From contig JAJNNX010000055.1 in assembly GCA_023159155.1 (NCBI GenBank), positions 62,001 through 126,000 of the forward strand: a DNA stretch of 64,000 bases, read 5' to 3'. Both the position numbers and the translations under genes were made by a program. Shown in pieces: positions 11,693 through 23,139 of the stretch. This DNA comes from Ustulina deusta. Its lineage: Eukaryota; Ascomycota; Sordariomycetes; Xylariales; Xylariaceae. The notes under the pieces are model-generated. The model ran no database searches, had not been told where the DNA came from, and worked only from the letters and a program-made list of their open reading frames with translations. The stretch's first letter is position 1. Each line of letters starts with the position of its first letter.

Positions 11693-12238
11693 ATTTTCCA
11701 TACAGATCAGGTCTGCGGGTATTGGAATGTTGTAATAATCAGACCAACAGCAGTTATAGGTTTCTGAGTCTGGAGATAGATCTAGCTGCTGTAGTTTTCT
11801 GTTTTACATGCCAACCCCCAACTAGCAGAATTATCATCATACAAGACGACACGTGTTAGCAGGCTGGCGATAAGACAACATGGGACAATTCAATGTAATA
11901 TAGAAGGGTCAACTTCCAAAGGTGGTTCTTCGGCCTTTGGGCTGGCAAGGTCAATATAGGCTAAAGCCACTGGACATTTTGTCGGTTGTACACTCCCATC
12001 CCAGGAAAACAAGCCGAGGGTGTATCATAGCCTGTCGTGATTCCTATAGGGCGGTTATTGCCATCGATCCCCAACTAGATTTGGGGGATGAGGTGGTCCC
12101 CCGGATCGTAACCCCGCGTCTCCCCGCATGATAACCTGAGATAAGGTAGAAGGTCTCATTATAATTGCCATATTTAAACCATCATCGACGTTGTATTCTC
12201 CGTAGTCCCACTTCCAAGGAAATCCGGTGACTTCAAAT
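11693..12238. promoter_or_regulatory. Shared divergent promoter region (SDR / monooxygenase)
   Basis: These 546 bp separate the start codons of the minus-strand SDR and the plus-strand monooxygenase, so both promoters must lie here. I see no clear TATA box or repeated operator-like site that I would name. Confidence 0.5.
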
Positions 12239-14160
12239 ATGGCGACAAATGGGATAAGCGACCGCGCGTTGTCGCGTCCTCCGACAGGAATCAAAGTCAT
12301 CGTTGTCGGTGCCGGTACGCTTTCTGTGAATCAATTAGCATAGCCAGCCCATGTGTAAGCTGACGGGTGAATTCGATTCTAGGATTTGGTGGCTTGGGCG
12401 CCGCGGTAGAATGTCATCGCCAAGGTCACGATGTCGAGATCTACGAAGCGTTTCCAGAATTAAAACAATTGGGCGACATAATTTCGTTCGGACCAAATGC
12501 CGGACGCATCTTTTACAGATGGTCTGATGGCGAAATCGTTCGTCGTATGCGACCGCTAAGCGTGTGTGGCGTTTCGAATTTCACCTTTTCTGTTGTTCCG
12601 TTCCGATTTAAGTTCTCGTGAATTTCTGGAGCATAAATTTTTTTCTTTTTTTGACTCAGTATGAAAATTCCTAACCTGAGACTGCACAGATTGATTTAAG
12701 CAAGTACGGCTTCAACATTCACAAGTATGACACTGGTGAGATAGTCATAAATCAGAAAACACCAGAATATTCCGTGGAGGCGCCAAACTTCAATGGGCAC
12801 AGGGGCGAGTTGCATGAGGTGGTGTTTAAATACGCAAGAGATGATCTCGGTATACCGAGTGAGTACCGGGGAATTACATCGTGTGTTTGCCGCTGTAATG
12901 GACTACACACAACCCGCGAAGATAGAAACGACTAACTCGGCATGTTGCAGTCCACCTAGGTAACAGAATCACCACTTATTTCGAGGACGAGAATAAGTCA
13001 GGAATTGTGCTTGAAAACGGCGACAGGGTATAGTGGCCAGCCCCTCAGCCGCACCCACAAGAGATAATTGACCCTAGGGAAGGTATCGGCCGACGTGGTC
13101 ATCGCCGCGGATGGTGTTCGATCTAAGGCTCGGAAATCCGTCTTGGGTTACGAAGACAAGCCTAAGAGTAGTGGATACGCAGTGTGGCGAGCTTGGTACA
13201 CCTCTCTGCTTTCCAGTTGCCAAAACTAGAGCTGATAATCTGAATAGGTTTCCAAACGAAGACATGATCGCAGATCCTTTGACCGCTCAATATTGTGAAA
13301 ATGGTGATACATTCAATGGCTGGATTGGCCCAGACATGCATTTCCGTGAGTGATAAATGACCACCTTCAACCGGTTGTAATGATTATCGCGAGGAAAGTA
13401 CTGAGTCTTGATCATGAAGTCTTCAGTACTATCAAAAACGGCTCTGACTGTTGTTGGGTTCTTACCCATCCTGATACGCACAACATTGATGAATCGTGGA
13501 GCTTTCCTGGAAAACTCTCTGAAGTCAAAGAGGCGATAAAGGACTGGGATCCGATGTGCAATCGGATCGTATCAAAGACGCCGGAAGAAATGTTGGTGGA
13601 CTGGAAACTGGTGTATCGAGACCCTTTACCTACGTGGGTAAGCCCAAAAGCAAGAATCCTGTTATTGGGCGACTCAGCACACCCATTCTTGCCTACTAGC
13701 GCACAGGGAGCAACCCAGGCACTTGAAGATGGCGGTAAGTGAACCCAGAACGATTTCCTCGTAGTTTGGCTACTCAGGTCTCAAATGACCTCCTATTCGA
13801 GCAAGCTCTTGACCCGGAGAGCTTCGCAAGTTTCTAGATACTCTAAGGTTTCGCCTAGGGAGCATATTTGCTAATTTGAATATTATAGTCTGTATTGCTG
13901 TTTGCCTCCGAAAGGGTGGGAAACAAAACGTGCCAATTTCCGTGCGAGCCCACGAAAAGATCCGCTACGACCGGGTTCGCGCAACGCAGAAGACCGGCGA
14001 ATCGACCCGAGACATGTGGCACAAGACAGACTGGGAAAAGGTTAAGGAGAATCCGGAGATTATTCAATTTCCCCGGCAAGACTGGATCTTCGATTTCGAT
14101 ACTGAACAGAACGCCGAGGAGACGTACGACAAGGTTGTCAAAGGACTGTCTCTGCGATAG
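12239..14160 (+). CDS. FAD-dependent monooxygenase, salicylate-hydroxylase-like
   Basis: Eight exons: 12239-12314, 12383-12561, 12690-12858, 12951-13027, 13083-13195, 13248-13345, 13399-13734 and 13889-14160. Together they give 439 residues with consistent phases. The N-terminus carries the dinucleotide-binding motif VVGAGFGGLGAA. In the middle is ADVVIAADGVRSKAR (DG motif), and later LLLGDSAHPFLPTSAQGA, the second FAD/ribityl-binding motif of class A flavoprotein monooxygenases. FNGWIGPDMHF and CCWVLTHPDTHN match the salicylate-hydroxylase-like fungal subgroup. Such enzymes use NAD(P)H and O2 to hydroxylate aromatic or polyketide rings; the substrate is unknown. The intron at 13735-13888 is longer than the others. 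The gene lies between the divergent SDR and a transporter. Confidence 0.88.
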
Positions 14161-14694
14161 AAACTGTGTCACGAGAAGGAGGTCAATGACAATGGCTACG
14201 AAAAATATATTTAGAGCATAGTCCCTTTGTAATACGTAGTTCACACTGCGATGGTTGCAACATAGGATCGGGAGGCATGCTTCCGAAGATAAGACCACGA
14301 TCGGCTTTAAACATTGTGCTAGGTTAGTATTTTAAGTTGCAGACTCGAGAGCATCCAATTTCTCTACTCCTCTTCTTTAGAACGTGTCAAATTCGGATGC
14401 CTTACGCACCTAATAACGACCAACTATCGTGTTAAATACAGGAAACCCAAAGAGGCCAAATCAGAATTATGTCTGTCACGGAACTATATTGAACCAGCGC
14501 CGAAGACTAGGATTAGGTGGCACGGGCCAGGGCCCGTGCCGTATATATACTAGAACAACAGAACTAGCTAGCATGGGAAGAACATCCCCCTTTGTGCAAT
14601 AACAATAGGTCAATACTGGAACTACCAGCAGTACGAACTGTGACAATGTCCTAGGCACATCGGCAGTAGAATTCTTGGGCTCACTGTCATCGCC
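14161..14694. other. Convergent spacer between monooxygenase and transporter
   Basis: This 534-bp AT-rich stretch lies between the monooxygenase stop codon and the transporter stop codon. No coding frame or RNA gene is apparent. Confidence 0.6.
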
Positions 14695-16849
14695 TTAGCT
14701 CGACTGGGACTCAACATGGTCGACTTGAGGCTTTTCGTCCACATAACGTGTGCATTGGTACTTCCTGAACTTGCGAGCAGGAACACGGGCCTCAAACTGC
14801 CAAATAACATTAGCATAATCCCTCCAGCATCACCTTGATCAAAGCCAACCTACCATCTCGTCGATCTGTTCAAGCGTACGACCTTTGACCTCGGGCAGGT
14901 ATAGCCAAACCCAAGCTCCGGCGACGATACAGCTGCCCGTCCAGATATAGCCATACTTTGGACCCCAGCCCAGTTTTGTAGGGTTGATGAAATACGGTGC
15001 GGTAAACGTGGTCAGCCAAGCGCCGAAGAATCCGATCGCCGTAGCCAAGCCGAAAGTATGGCTGCGCAATCTCTGGGCTGCAAGTTCGCCTCCAGAGAGC
15101 CACGCGTAGGTGGAGATCAAGGCGTTGTAAGCCACGATATAGATGACGCTCAGGCCGACAATGACCTTTCCCGTCTTCTGTGTCCCCGGCTCGATAGTGT
15201 ACACAATGGCCATGATCAGCTGCGATAGTCCGCAGACGACGAAGCCGGAAATCATCATGACGCGTCGACGGCCGTACTTCGTGATAATCAAGGCGTTGAA
15301 GAGCAACGCGGCAACACCGGTTCCAGTTAAGATACATGAATTCTCAAACGCGTTTCCCACATTGGCCATCTCGAAGAAGTACGTACCATACGCTTGCCAT
15401 CTGTCAGATTAATGACGTCGTAGAGTGTACGTAAAAGTAGAACTTACAGATCACTAAAACACGTGGAGTTAGCCATAGTCACTCTGGGCATGATTTGTGG
15501 GAATTCAGAACCGGTGGGAGGCCTCTAGAACATATGCTGGCCCAAAACGAAGCTAAAAGCCCCAAATCAAAAAGAAAATGGCTGCGAGAATTGCTCACCA
15601 AACATAGCCCCAGAAGCGGCTTGCGTGGTCAAGCCGAAGACGGACAGAAATGTTCGGCGTCGATCGATCGGATTTTGAAACAAGGTGCGGTATCCCACGT
15701 TGGAGTGCAGCTGGGCTTCTGCCGCGAGTGTCGCCTTCATCTCATCTAACTCATCCGTGACGGACCATCCCGCCGGCCTCAGCCGTCGGAGTGCCCGCTC
15801 GGCATCATCCATTCTGCCTTCTACGGCGTATATCAGTATGCTGTCTCCGTAGGAAGATGTCGTGTTATGTATTTATCCGGGATAGGACGTCATCTAGAGA
15901 TGTAAAGACGGGTCGTAAAATCAGTGTCTACTCACTGCAAAACACTTAGCATCAAGCATGAAGGCTTTTTTTTTCCATCTCGACCATACAAGAAACACAA
16001 AGGCAGATTGGGAGCACCGAAATATTTGATACGCACCTCGCTGCTAACCATCTTGGGCTTTCGGGTATGAAGAACAGACCGATCGTCAATATCAAAGGAA
16101 TGACGTGGACAATGCCCAATGGGATGATGTAGGCGTTTCTGTTATGGATCTTGGCGGCAAAGTTATCAACTACAGCACCGACGAGAGATCCTACATCTTG
16201 TGGTGAGTAGAGACACAGGATGAACCAATTTCTCGGCTGTACCCACCGACTGACACCCAGTAGGTGAAGATAGAGATGCCAAATCCTCTATAACGACCAG
16301 GCGAACATTCCTACACTCAGATTAGCGCCGGCGAGACCACAATAAAATACACCATTTACTTGAATATATAGCTGTGCATGCGTCATCAAAAGGCCATTCG
16401 CCAAGCCGATTATCAGCCTTCCGGCATACAGGCCCCCGATCTGCGTCGTAGTTTGCATAACGGCCGTAGAAACGAAGACTCCAATGCAAGCGATCCAAAG
16501 CGACATCTTGCGGCCAAAATATTTCGCTGTGAGCCCGGCTGTAGACGATGAAATGAAGGCACCTAGGATCATCAACGAAGAGATGAGTTGCTGTCGTTCG
16601 GCATTGATGTTCCACCCGAGAGGGGTCGACGGGGCTCTCTCCCCAAAGATCTACGGTTGTTAGTCCAAGTTCGGGGGTCAATTGCACGATTCTCACCTCA
16701 AGGAAGCCGATCATCGCCTGCAGCCCGCCGATAATCCCAAAGTCGAGGCCATATTGAAAGGAGCTGAGTGAGACAAGGGTGACGATGAGAAGGGCCTTCC
16801 AATGCTCCCTCATACCGAGTTTCTGATTCTGATCCTTGTTCTCCGCCAT
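14695..16849 (-). CDS. MFS sugar transporter
   Basis: The start is MAENKDQNQKLGMREHW at 16849 and the stop is at 14695. Exon 1 (16849-16697) joins at 16650 to give FLEIFGERAPSTPLGWNI. Later exons supply the sugar-porter features GRKMSLWIACIG and GRLIIGLANG (loop and TM4), PESPRWLAARGR-like text near 16.05 kb, NSCILTGTG, KYGRRRVMMISG, and PEVKGRTLEQIDEM, the classic PETKGRTLEEIDEMF equivalent. The last small exon ends with FEARVPARKFRKY, a common end in fungal lactose/hexose permeases. About 12 membrane helices are expected in the plasma membrane, importing a sugar by proton symport. Exons between 15.4 and 16.3 kb are placed only approximately. Its position next to the SDR and monooxygenase suggests uptake of a substrate for them, but this is inference. 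Confidence 0.88.
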
Positions 16850-19800
16850 GATAAATCCCTAAAGATCGGCAGCGTGTCGAGAACAAATAAGTAGTCTGTA
16901 TGTAATTTAGGGATAGTCACCAGGGGACCTTTGCGCAACTACAGGATTCAATACCCCCTTTCTATGGGTGAGAGCTTCCTGACGCAGTGTCGAATATCGA
17001 GACCGGCGTCTCTTCGTAGCGGATGTACAGTTGAAGACGCATGCGCGGGTGTCTATGAATCATGATCCTGGAAACCAAGGAAAGGAAATTGTTTCTCCGC
17101 CTCGACACTCAAGAAATGGTCTCCATCATGTCCAAGGAAATGTAACGAGGAACCTGGCCATCCAAAACTGCCGAATATAGCATAAGCTATGTGAAAGCTG
17201 GGGAGCGAATGAAGATCCCCCATAGAAGACGTGCCAAGTCCTTCCCCGACTGGCCCAGCGACCTAGGGGCACGTATTCGAATTCCCCTCATGGCTCTCCA
17301 GACGTCTGCTGCCCGCTTTGCATGGTCATCTTCTCATTCGACTGGCTAATAGCCGTTTTGCCTCCGGGGGAGCCCAATATTATCCCAGAAAGGCAGTAGG
17401 GCGGATATTTTGGGTCAAGATTCTAATACCCGATATTATAGTGAATGCCGTGTTTGGCAGAATGAATACTTAGGTAGGTGGTAGGCTCCGGTCCGTTTCC
17501 TATCTTGTAACTTGTAAGCCCAAGCATACGCCACGACCTCCACAAGTTCTGGGGCGGGTACGCAAGGGAGCCCGGAGGTGCTCTGCAGGATTAATAAAGA
17601 TAGCCGTATTATTTCAGGTTTAAAATAGTATCATGATAGACTAATAGAAACCGAACTTTTATCTGGCCGGAGGTTTTCTGCATAAGGAACGATAGCAGAA
17701 AAGCGAACGTTAAAGTCGGAAGGAAACGAATGACAGTAGAAGATTAAGGCAGAAAGGTACGTCAAATCGGGTTAGTTTTTCCGAAATAGGCTAATCATTT
17801 ACCCTGCAAGCTTGGCTCTTATAATTGGTTAGAGATAAGAAATGGGATAGCCCTGCCCAGCCTTGCAAGCTGACCTAACCACCCCGCCGGCCCCCCCTCT
17901 ATTGCCAGAAAACCTTTGACCTCCCTTGCATACCTCAGGTGTACAAGAAAACGCAATTCATAAGTACAGAAGCCTGCGGATGCCTAATGGCTGGGGGGTT
18001 TGCAGAAAAGGGCCAGCCGCCGACCGTCGCCAAGGGTAAGCTAGCTGCCCAGGTTTCCAGCGTCTTCTACAACGAGAAGAAGAAAGGGCGAAGAGTGTGG
18101 CGGCCATGCACAAAGAAGTGAGCCTACTTCGCTGATCTATGCACAAGGACAAGTTGTAGCTGTGTTCCTCACCTGAAATGCTTCGCAACAGTGCCTCCGC
18201 CTCGACTCCGAGTGCCACTTGTCACTTGGCGGGGTCGAGAGTATATAGTGGTAGGCCTCGGTGTGGGAGATGTCCCGCGTAGCAATATGACTAGGTCGCT
18301 TACACTTATATCTGCACCAGTGACTTGCGCGTTTTGTAGCTTTCTTCTGTAGCCTTGATGCATATTTGGATCTTTATTGTAGCAAAACTAGGCATTACTC
18401 GTTTGTCGCAGAGTTGTGGAGTGCGCGTGCCATATATACCGTTAATCCCGTGGATGGATTAACGGCGTCGTTTTTCCGTTACATCGTTGGAGCTATTTAT
18501 GGTACCGAATTTATGTAGTCTTTGGCTTTGGGACCGGGGGGAGGGAGACATCCTGGCCGCTTAACAAGCAGTATTACCCTGACTACCTAGCCATGTAACC
18601 CAAACCAAGACCTCATTGCTATAGCAAGCAAACTTTTCTGTTAAAGAGTTCTCGTCACTTTCAATATGTTATTCTATATTCTACTCTGCCCCCGTCTGTA
18701 CCAGCCGCTCTCGAATCCATCTCGGGCTTCTTCTCACTAGTGTATCCAACATGGTGTTACTTTAGGAATTTAGCAAGGTAGTATTGTTCAGCTCGTAGTA
18801 GCGTTTGCGGCGAAATGCTTGGTTCGAGCCAAACGTCGCCAAGGTCGGCTTATTGGCCTGATTCCCCGAGCCTCCAACGCTACAGCTCTCTGACTGGCCC
18901 GACTAGCCCGAGCTGCCCAGCAGCCACGACCGGAGCGTAATGAAGAAGCCCGACCCTACTACCTATTTGTTGTTTACGACATGAACGAAGGCAGGCATGC
19001 ACTTTACAATGATAGTGATGTTGGTTTTGATTAGGCTGTAGACACGGGGGTTGTGGTTAACAAACGGGCTGGATGGAAACAAAGTAAATCTCTAGGAAGA
19101 GTGTATATTAGGGCAGGTTTGATGTACCGGCGAGCTTTGCTGAATCAGTCGAAAAAAGAATTTTAAGTTTAAAAATGAGAGATACTTTGCTGCTGGCCAC
19201 GCCGGTTAGCGGTGTTTTTATTACTGCTTCGCTTTAAAACAGCGTTACTTATGAAAGCCCAGTGGAAAAGATGGGAATCAGTTGGAACCGTCGCTCTACC
19301 GTTGTTTGAAGACGGAAAAAAATAAACAAGGGTAGAAAAAATATATAGAAATTAAGAACCGTCCTGATAGCGCTTTGCATCGTACCATCAAAAGCGAATC
19401 GGCACAAGTTGGCGTCAAAACTCAGCAGCAGTGAATCCTATAAATAGCCAACATGTAACTCTAGGTTAACAGCAGCCAGTGGGATGTTTGACAAGTAAAC
19501 AAGTAGGGTGATAGGCAGGCCGAAATTACTAGTAATCTGGATTATTTGCTAGACCGCGAAGAGTTGTTCAATAGTAGGAAAATCGCTGCCTTGGAGAAGA
19601 AGGCTGGAGCAAATAGTACTGTTTGGGCGCACAGCAGTTTTAACTAGTTTCGGCTATACTAATAGATGGGTATGTCCCGAGACTGCTATGAGCGTAACAT
19701 CTTCGATGGGAGCTATAAGCGCGCCTAAGCTTTCTGCGAGCTTGAACGCCATAAACTCACAGTCGGCAGGTTGCAGTTTCTTGCCGTTTGGATCGCAGGA

Positions 19801-20289
19801 CCCAGCTATCGCCAATGTGAAATGGTAGCAGCGTTACGATTATGCACAGGCTGTGTATTTAGTGAAAACCCATGAACAGGCTCACAGGGGCACAGCTGTG
19901 TGTCTCGATTCTCCAACTTGATCCAGGCTTCGGGTGTTAACAGTACTACGGCTTGAACACCTCCCTCCAACTTCTCCAAATTCGCTCTCCGTCGCAGGCT
20001 AGTAGCGTGGCAATATGGCGAATGTGGCGGGACTGTGACATTGCCCTGAATGTGCAGACGTGACATGATTGGGGGCTGCCGTTGCAGCTACATACTCAGC
20101 TTACTACGCCTGCGGCTTGCATATATTGGAACACCGAATACTACATTGCGCCCCTACCACATATTGTTGATGGCGTACAGCAGATGGAGTGCACATAAAC
20201 GCACCGGTAAAGCTACAGTACCTAGGTAGATAGTCAACTGTTTCCTACCGTATTCAAACGCGCACGTAAAAGGGGGGGTATTATCAGCC
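16850..20289. other. 3.4 kb gene-poor spacer
   Basis: No convincing gene. Open frames at 17939-18121 and 19806-20066 are short and lack family motifs. The only structure I can support is the palindromic repeat copy at 18404-18483. Much of 18.9-19.7 kb is AT-rich with degraded character, as expected of old mobile-element DNA, though no transposase frame remains. Confidence 0.55.
18404..18483 (+). repeat. Palindrome-bearing dispersed repeat, copy A
   Basis: The segment carries GAGTTGTGGAGTG, then GCGTGCCATA, then ATACCGTTAATCC facing GGATTAACGG (an inverted repeat that can form a hairpin), followed by CGTCGTTTTT. The same order of blocks occurs in opposite orientation at 49121-49220. Similarity stops outside these blocks, so this is a short element or the end of a larger, lost one. 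Confidence 0.75.
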
Positions 20290-21142
20290 ATGGCAAACCG
20301 AGCGATCAATCGCAGTATATGCTTTCTTGGGGTCTATGCGAACTTCGCCTTATCGTTGGGCATCAACTGTCGAGGCTCGGGCCTATGCCCCAGGGCGTCA
20401 TGGAACAATGTCGGTAAGGAACCCTGAGATCTTTTCGGTATCGATGACAACGAATTAACACTCATTATGAGCGGACGTATCCATTATACAACTGCTCCGC
20501 GACGCCGTCTACGCCGCATCGGCACCGTTGTCGACGGGCTACGAGAGCGGCGACCATGTCATCTGTGTGTCGCAGTCGTAGCAGATAACGATTGAGATCG
20601 GGTTCGAGCTAGATGGCATCGGCGGGAGCGTCGGGTTGACGGGATCCCTCGGCGAAGGTGGCATCTGCCTCTTTCCGCAGTACATGGCCGATGGCGCGAC
20701 GCTGAGTCTAAGCCAGATCCGACCCCTGATGGATGCTCTTCTCGAGCACAAGTGCGCCACCTGTGGAAGCGTGCCGATCCACTTCGTCGATGAGGGTAGC
20801 AATGATCCGTCGGGTGGCATTCTAACGTTTAACTACGTCGCAGCGCCGTATTGTATCGGCAATTGCATATCGGCAGTCGGCCGGTCCTCTAACTCCTCTC
20901 CTTCGACTAATTTGGGCTCTACACCTACTACAACAACTACGGCAGACCCGTCCACGACGACGGTGTTTGTGGTGGTTGATCCAAGCACCTCTCTCTCGAG
21001 CATGACGAAAACTACGAGCAACGCCGTGGCGGCATCGAATTCACCGACTCCTTCTAGCAACAATGGCCAGTCCACCCGAACGTCCTTGCTCATGATACTT
21101 GTAGCGACAATAGGATCTTTAAGCCTATATATAACGATATAG
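20290..21142 (+). pseudogene. KP4-like killer-toxin-family protein with GPI-type tail, interrupted
   Basis: Exon 1 (20290-20413) encodes a signal-peptide-like N-terminus followed by the cysteine motif typical of the KP4 family. A 58-nt intron (20414-20471) leads to exon 2, where cysteine spacing and hydrophobic pattern again match KP4-like proteins, ending near 20880. KP4 is a small secreted protein of smut-fungus viruses that acts on calcium channels; KP4-like genes are common in ascomycete genomes (family knowledge). Unlike viral KP4, this product continues into a Ser/Thr-rich stretch (about 20880-21070) and a hydrophobic C-terminus, the layout of a GPI-anchored wall protein. An in-frame TAG at 20579-20581 splits the KP4-like domain; the frame is open and continuous on both sides. 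It is therefore probably a pseudogene, unless the stop is a sequence error or is read through. Confidence 0.65.
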
Positions 21143-21651
21143 AGGCAAGAGAGACACTGCTCCGTTTTAAGGGTTATGAAAGCTCTCATATCTGTAGATT
21201 TACAACAAGTCGTCCGCTAGCTTGGCGCACTGCTATGCTACCCAATCCACTGTTTCTTTAGTGTTTGGTTTTGGTTTGGTTTCTATTTAGAATGTAACAG
21301 TATTTGCTCGCGCTCAGTGGAAGATAAAGTAGAAAAAGGCTTTTGATGTATATACACAGCCAAGAAGGATATTAAGTAAGAGTAAGCACCGATATTTAAC
21401 TTAGAGAACATATGGAATTCCTACAATGTCTGTTCGTTGTAGGAGTTAAAACGTTTTGAATGTCTAAAAAGCTAACATTAAGTTTAGAATGAACGGAATA
21501 AAATGGAGTAATAGTGGAAGATCAAGAAAAACATTGGAAAATATGTATATTAGGTAAATAATAGAAAGAACGGATCAGAAATTTCATCCCCCGAGGCGCC
21601 GTCTAGCCTAGTGCGAGTGTCACAGATGGTGCATTGAAGCTATCCCAGCAT
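21143..21651. other. Spacer after KP4-like gene
   Basis: About 500 bp between two convergent 3' ends. It is AT-rich after 21300 and contains no coding frame I can support. Confidence 0.5.
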
Positions 21652-22101
21652 TTAAGGGCCTGGCTCTCTACTCTTCTGCTTTTGAAATGCACCACCAACC
21701 TTATGAAAGAAGGAATCGACGCGTTGCGCGGTATGTTGCTCCTGGACGCTTGGGCGTGAATTAGATGCCTCGGTGGTGGGCCAACTCGCAACAGATGGCT
21801 TACTGGTTCGCCCCGGCTGCGTCTTGGAGCGTCTCGTACTTTTAAAAAGGTCGTCTAGCGGGGTATCGTCTTCGTCCACGGAGACTCTGACACCGGCCTC
21901 AGGGTCCGATGAGTCAGCCAGGCGTTGCTTGCGTAGATGGTGTATCTGAATGCCCATCAGGACCCACACGGCAAGAACGAGAACCACGAACACAATCATG
22001 CTAGCGGCAATGGTGATACGGTCCGTCTTACCAATTTTGGCGGCATCCCGGCCCTGCAACATGGTAGCGTTAAGGTGAATGAATATCCAGCTGAAAAGCA
22101 C
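21652..22101 (-). CDS. Small single-pass membrane protein, hypothetical
   Basis: An open frame of 149 residues with one clear membrane segment (TIAASMIVFVVLVLAVWVLM, about residues 30-50), followed by a basic stop-transfer stretch (HHLRKQR) and a hydrophilic tail of about 95 residues rich in Ser, Thr, Lys and Arg. The layout suggests a short outer N-terminus and a cytoplasmic tail. The real start is uncertain: a plausible upstream exon begins with MFEMFQIVDHVVDSSPF at 22393, but I could not find a clean splice that joins it. No family recognised. It converges on the KP4-like gene. Confidence 0.5.
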   Translation of the reverse strand: MLFSWIFIHLNATMLQGRDAAKIGKTDRITIAASMIVFVVLVLAVWVLMGIQIHHLRKQRLADSSDPEAGVRVSVDEDDTPLDDLFKSTRRSKTQPGRTSKPSVASWPTTEASNSRPSVQEQHTAQRVDSFFHKVGGAFQKQKSREPGP

Positions 22102-22393
22102 TATATTATCTTGAGACTAGTATCGGTGGCTTCGCTCGTCTCACTAAAATGGCTGTTGCTCGGCGGTATTTGCAAAAACATGGACAGTTGAAGAGACGTG
22201 CTGCTGATATATGTAGGAAAAGCACCAAGCCGTACGTCGGCCATGCGAATCGCCACATGTGAACAATATCTTTGTCACCGTTTCACCAGACAATAAATGC
22301 CCAGAAGAGCTTCGAGAACTCATTATTGAGTGCAGTGGAGATGAAAGGGCTTGAGTCAACAACATGGTCCACAATCTGAAACATTTCAAACAT

Positions 22394-23139
22394 AGTTCTT
22401 TTAGTCCAATGCTTATGATTTGGCTGGCCTATTCAATACGGATAACACAAAGCACACTTCTATCCTACTGTAGCCGCAACTCTTGAGCACTTGTACGCCA
22501 TTAAGCACTTAGAGGGGGTTTATATAGCAAAAAAAATAAAAAAACAGAGAAGGGAAAACGCTTGATTTTGAAGTATAGGTTGGAGAGTTCGCGATTCTCA
22601 AGCGTCTCGGGTAACTGGTTGTCTAGGTGGGTACATGTAGGCAGGTAGGTAGTGGGGTAGATGCGGTGACGTCATCACCTTTGGTGGGTTGTTCCTACCT
22701 AGGTACCTAACATATTAGACATTTACTTCTTTGCGTGAAGGCCTTCTCTATCATGATTAGGTGGTCTATATAGGTACTAGTCAGTTACAGGTTTATATTT
22801 CTTCATTTTAGATATTGAACATTGAGCTTCCATCAGCATCGCAGCTAACTTCAAGGACTACCAATATGTCATCGGAAGACTACCACCCACCGTCTGCCAC
22901 GAGCTGAAAAGTGCCTACTTATCTAACCCGGCCCTTCAAGACGCGCAGTGCTTTCTTCTCTGTGGTAGTTTGGGTGTGTCGCTGTCCGTGCTGCCGTTCG
23001 TGTCGTCCTCTCTGGACAATCAAAGCCCCCATCCGAGTTCTCTATACCTTTCCAAGGTAGATACTTAGATACATAGTAAATCCCGACCGGCATTCGTCCT
23101 ATCGTCGGCATCCACCCTCGGCATCCATCCTTGGCATCC
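22394..23139. other. Spacer with TAGGTA cluster upstream of macrodomain gene
   Basis: No gene seen. An A-rich tract lies near 22530-22555 and a TAGGTA/TACCTA cluster with a TGACGTCA palindrome (CRE/ATF-like site) at about 22668-22676. The macrodomain promoter should lie in the right half. Confidence 0.5.
22668..22676. promoter_or_regulatory. TGACGTCA palindrome, CRE/ATF-like site
   Basis: The octamer TGACGTCA occurs in GGTGACGTCATCACC. It is the perfect consensus for bZIP proteins of the ATF/CREB class. It lies about 470 bp upstream of the macrodomain start. Binding is not shown by the sequence alone. Confidence 0.4.

Noticed and set aside
10467..16849. Full secondary-metabolite cluster
   Set aside because: No polyketide synthase, non-ribosomal synthetase, terpene synthase or prenyltransferase is visible in the window, so only a small tailoring/catabolic group can be claimed.
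18780..18850. tRNA-like T-arm (TTGGTTCGAGCC) in the 17-20 kb spacer
   Set aside because: A B-box-like word is present, but no matching acceptor stem, D-arm or anticodon arm can be folded at proper spacing.
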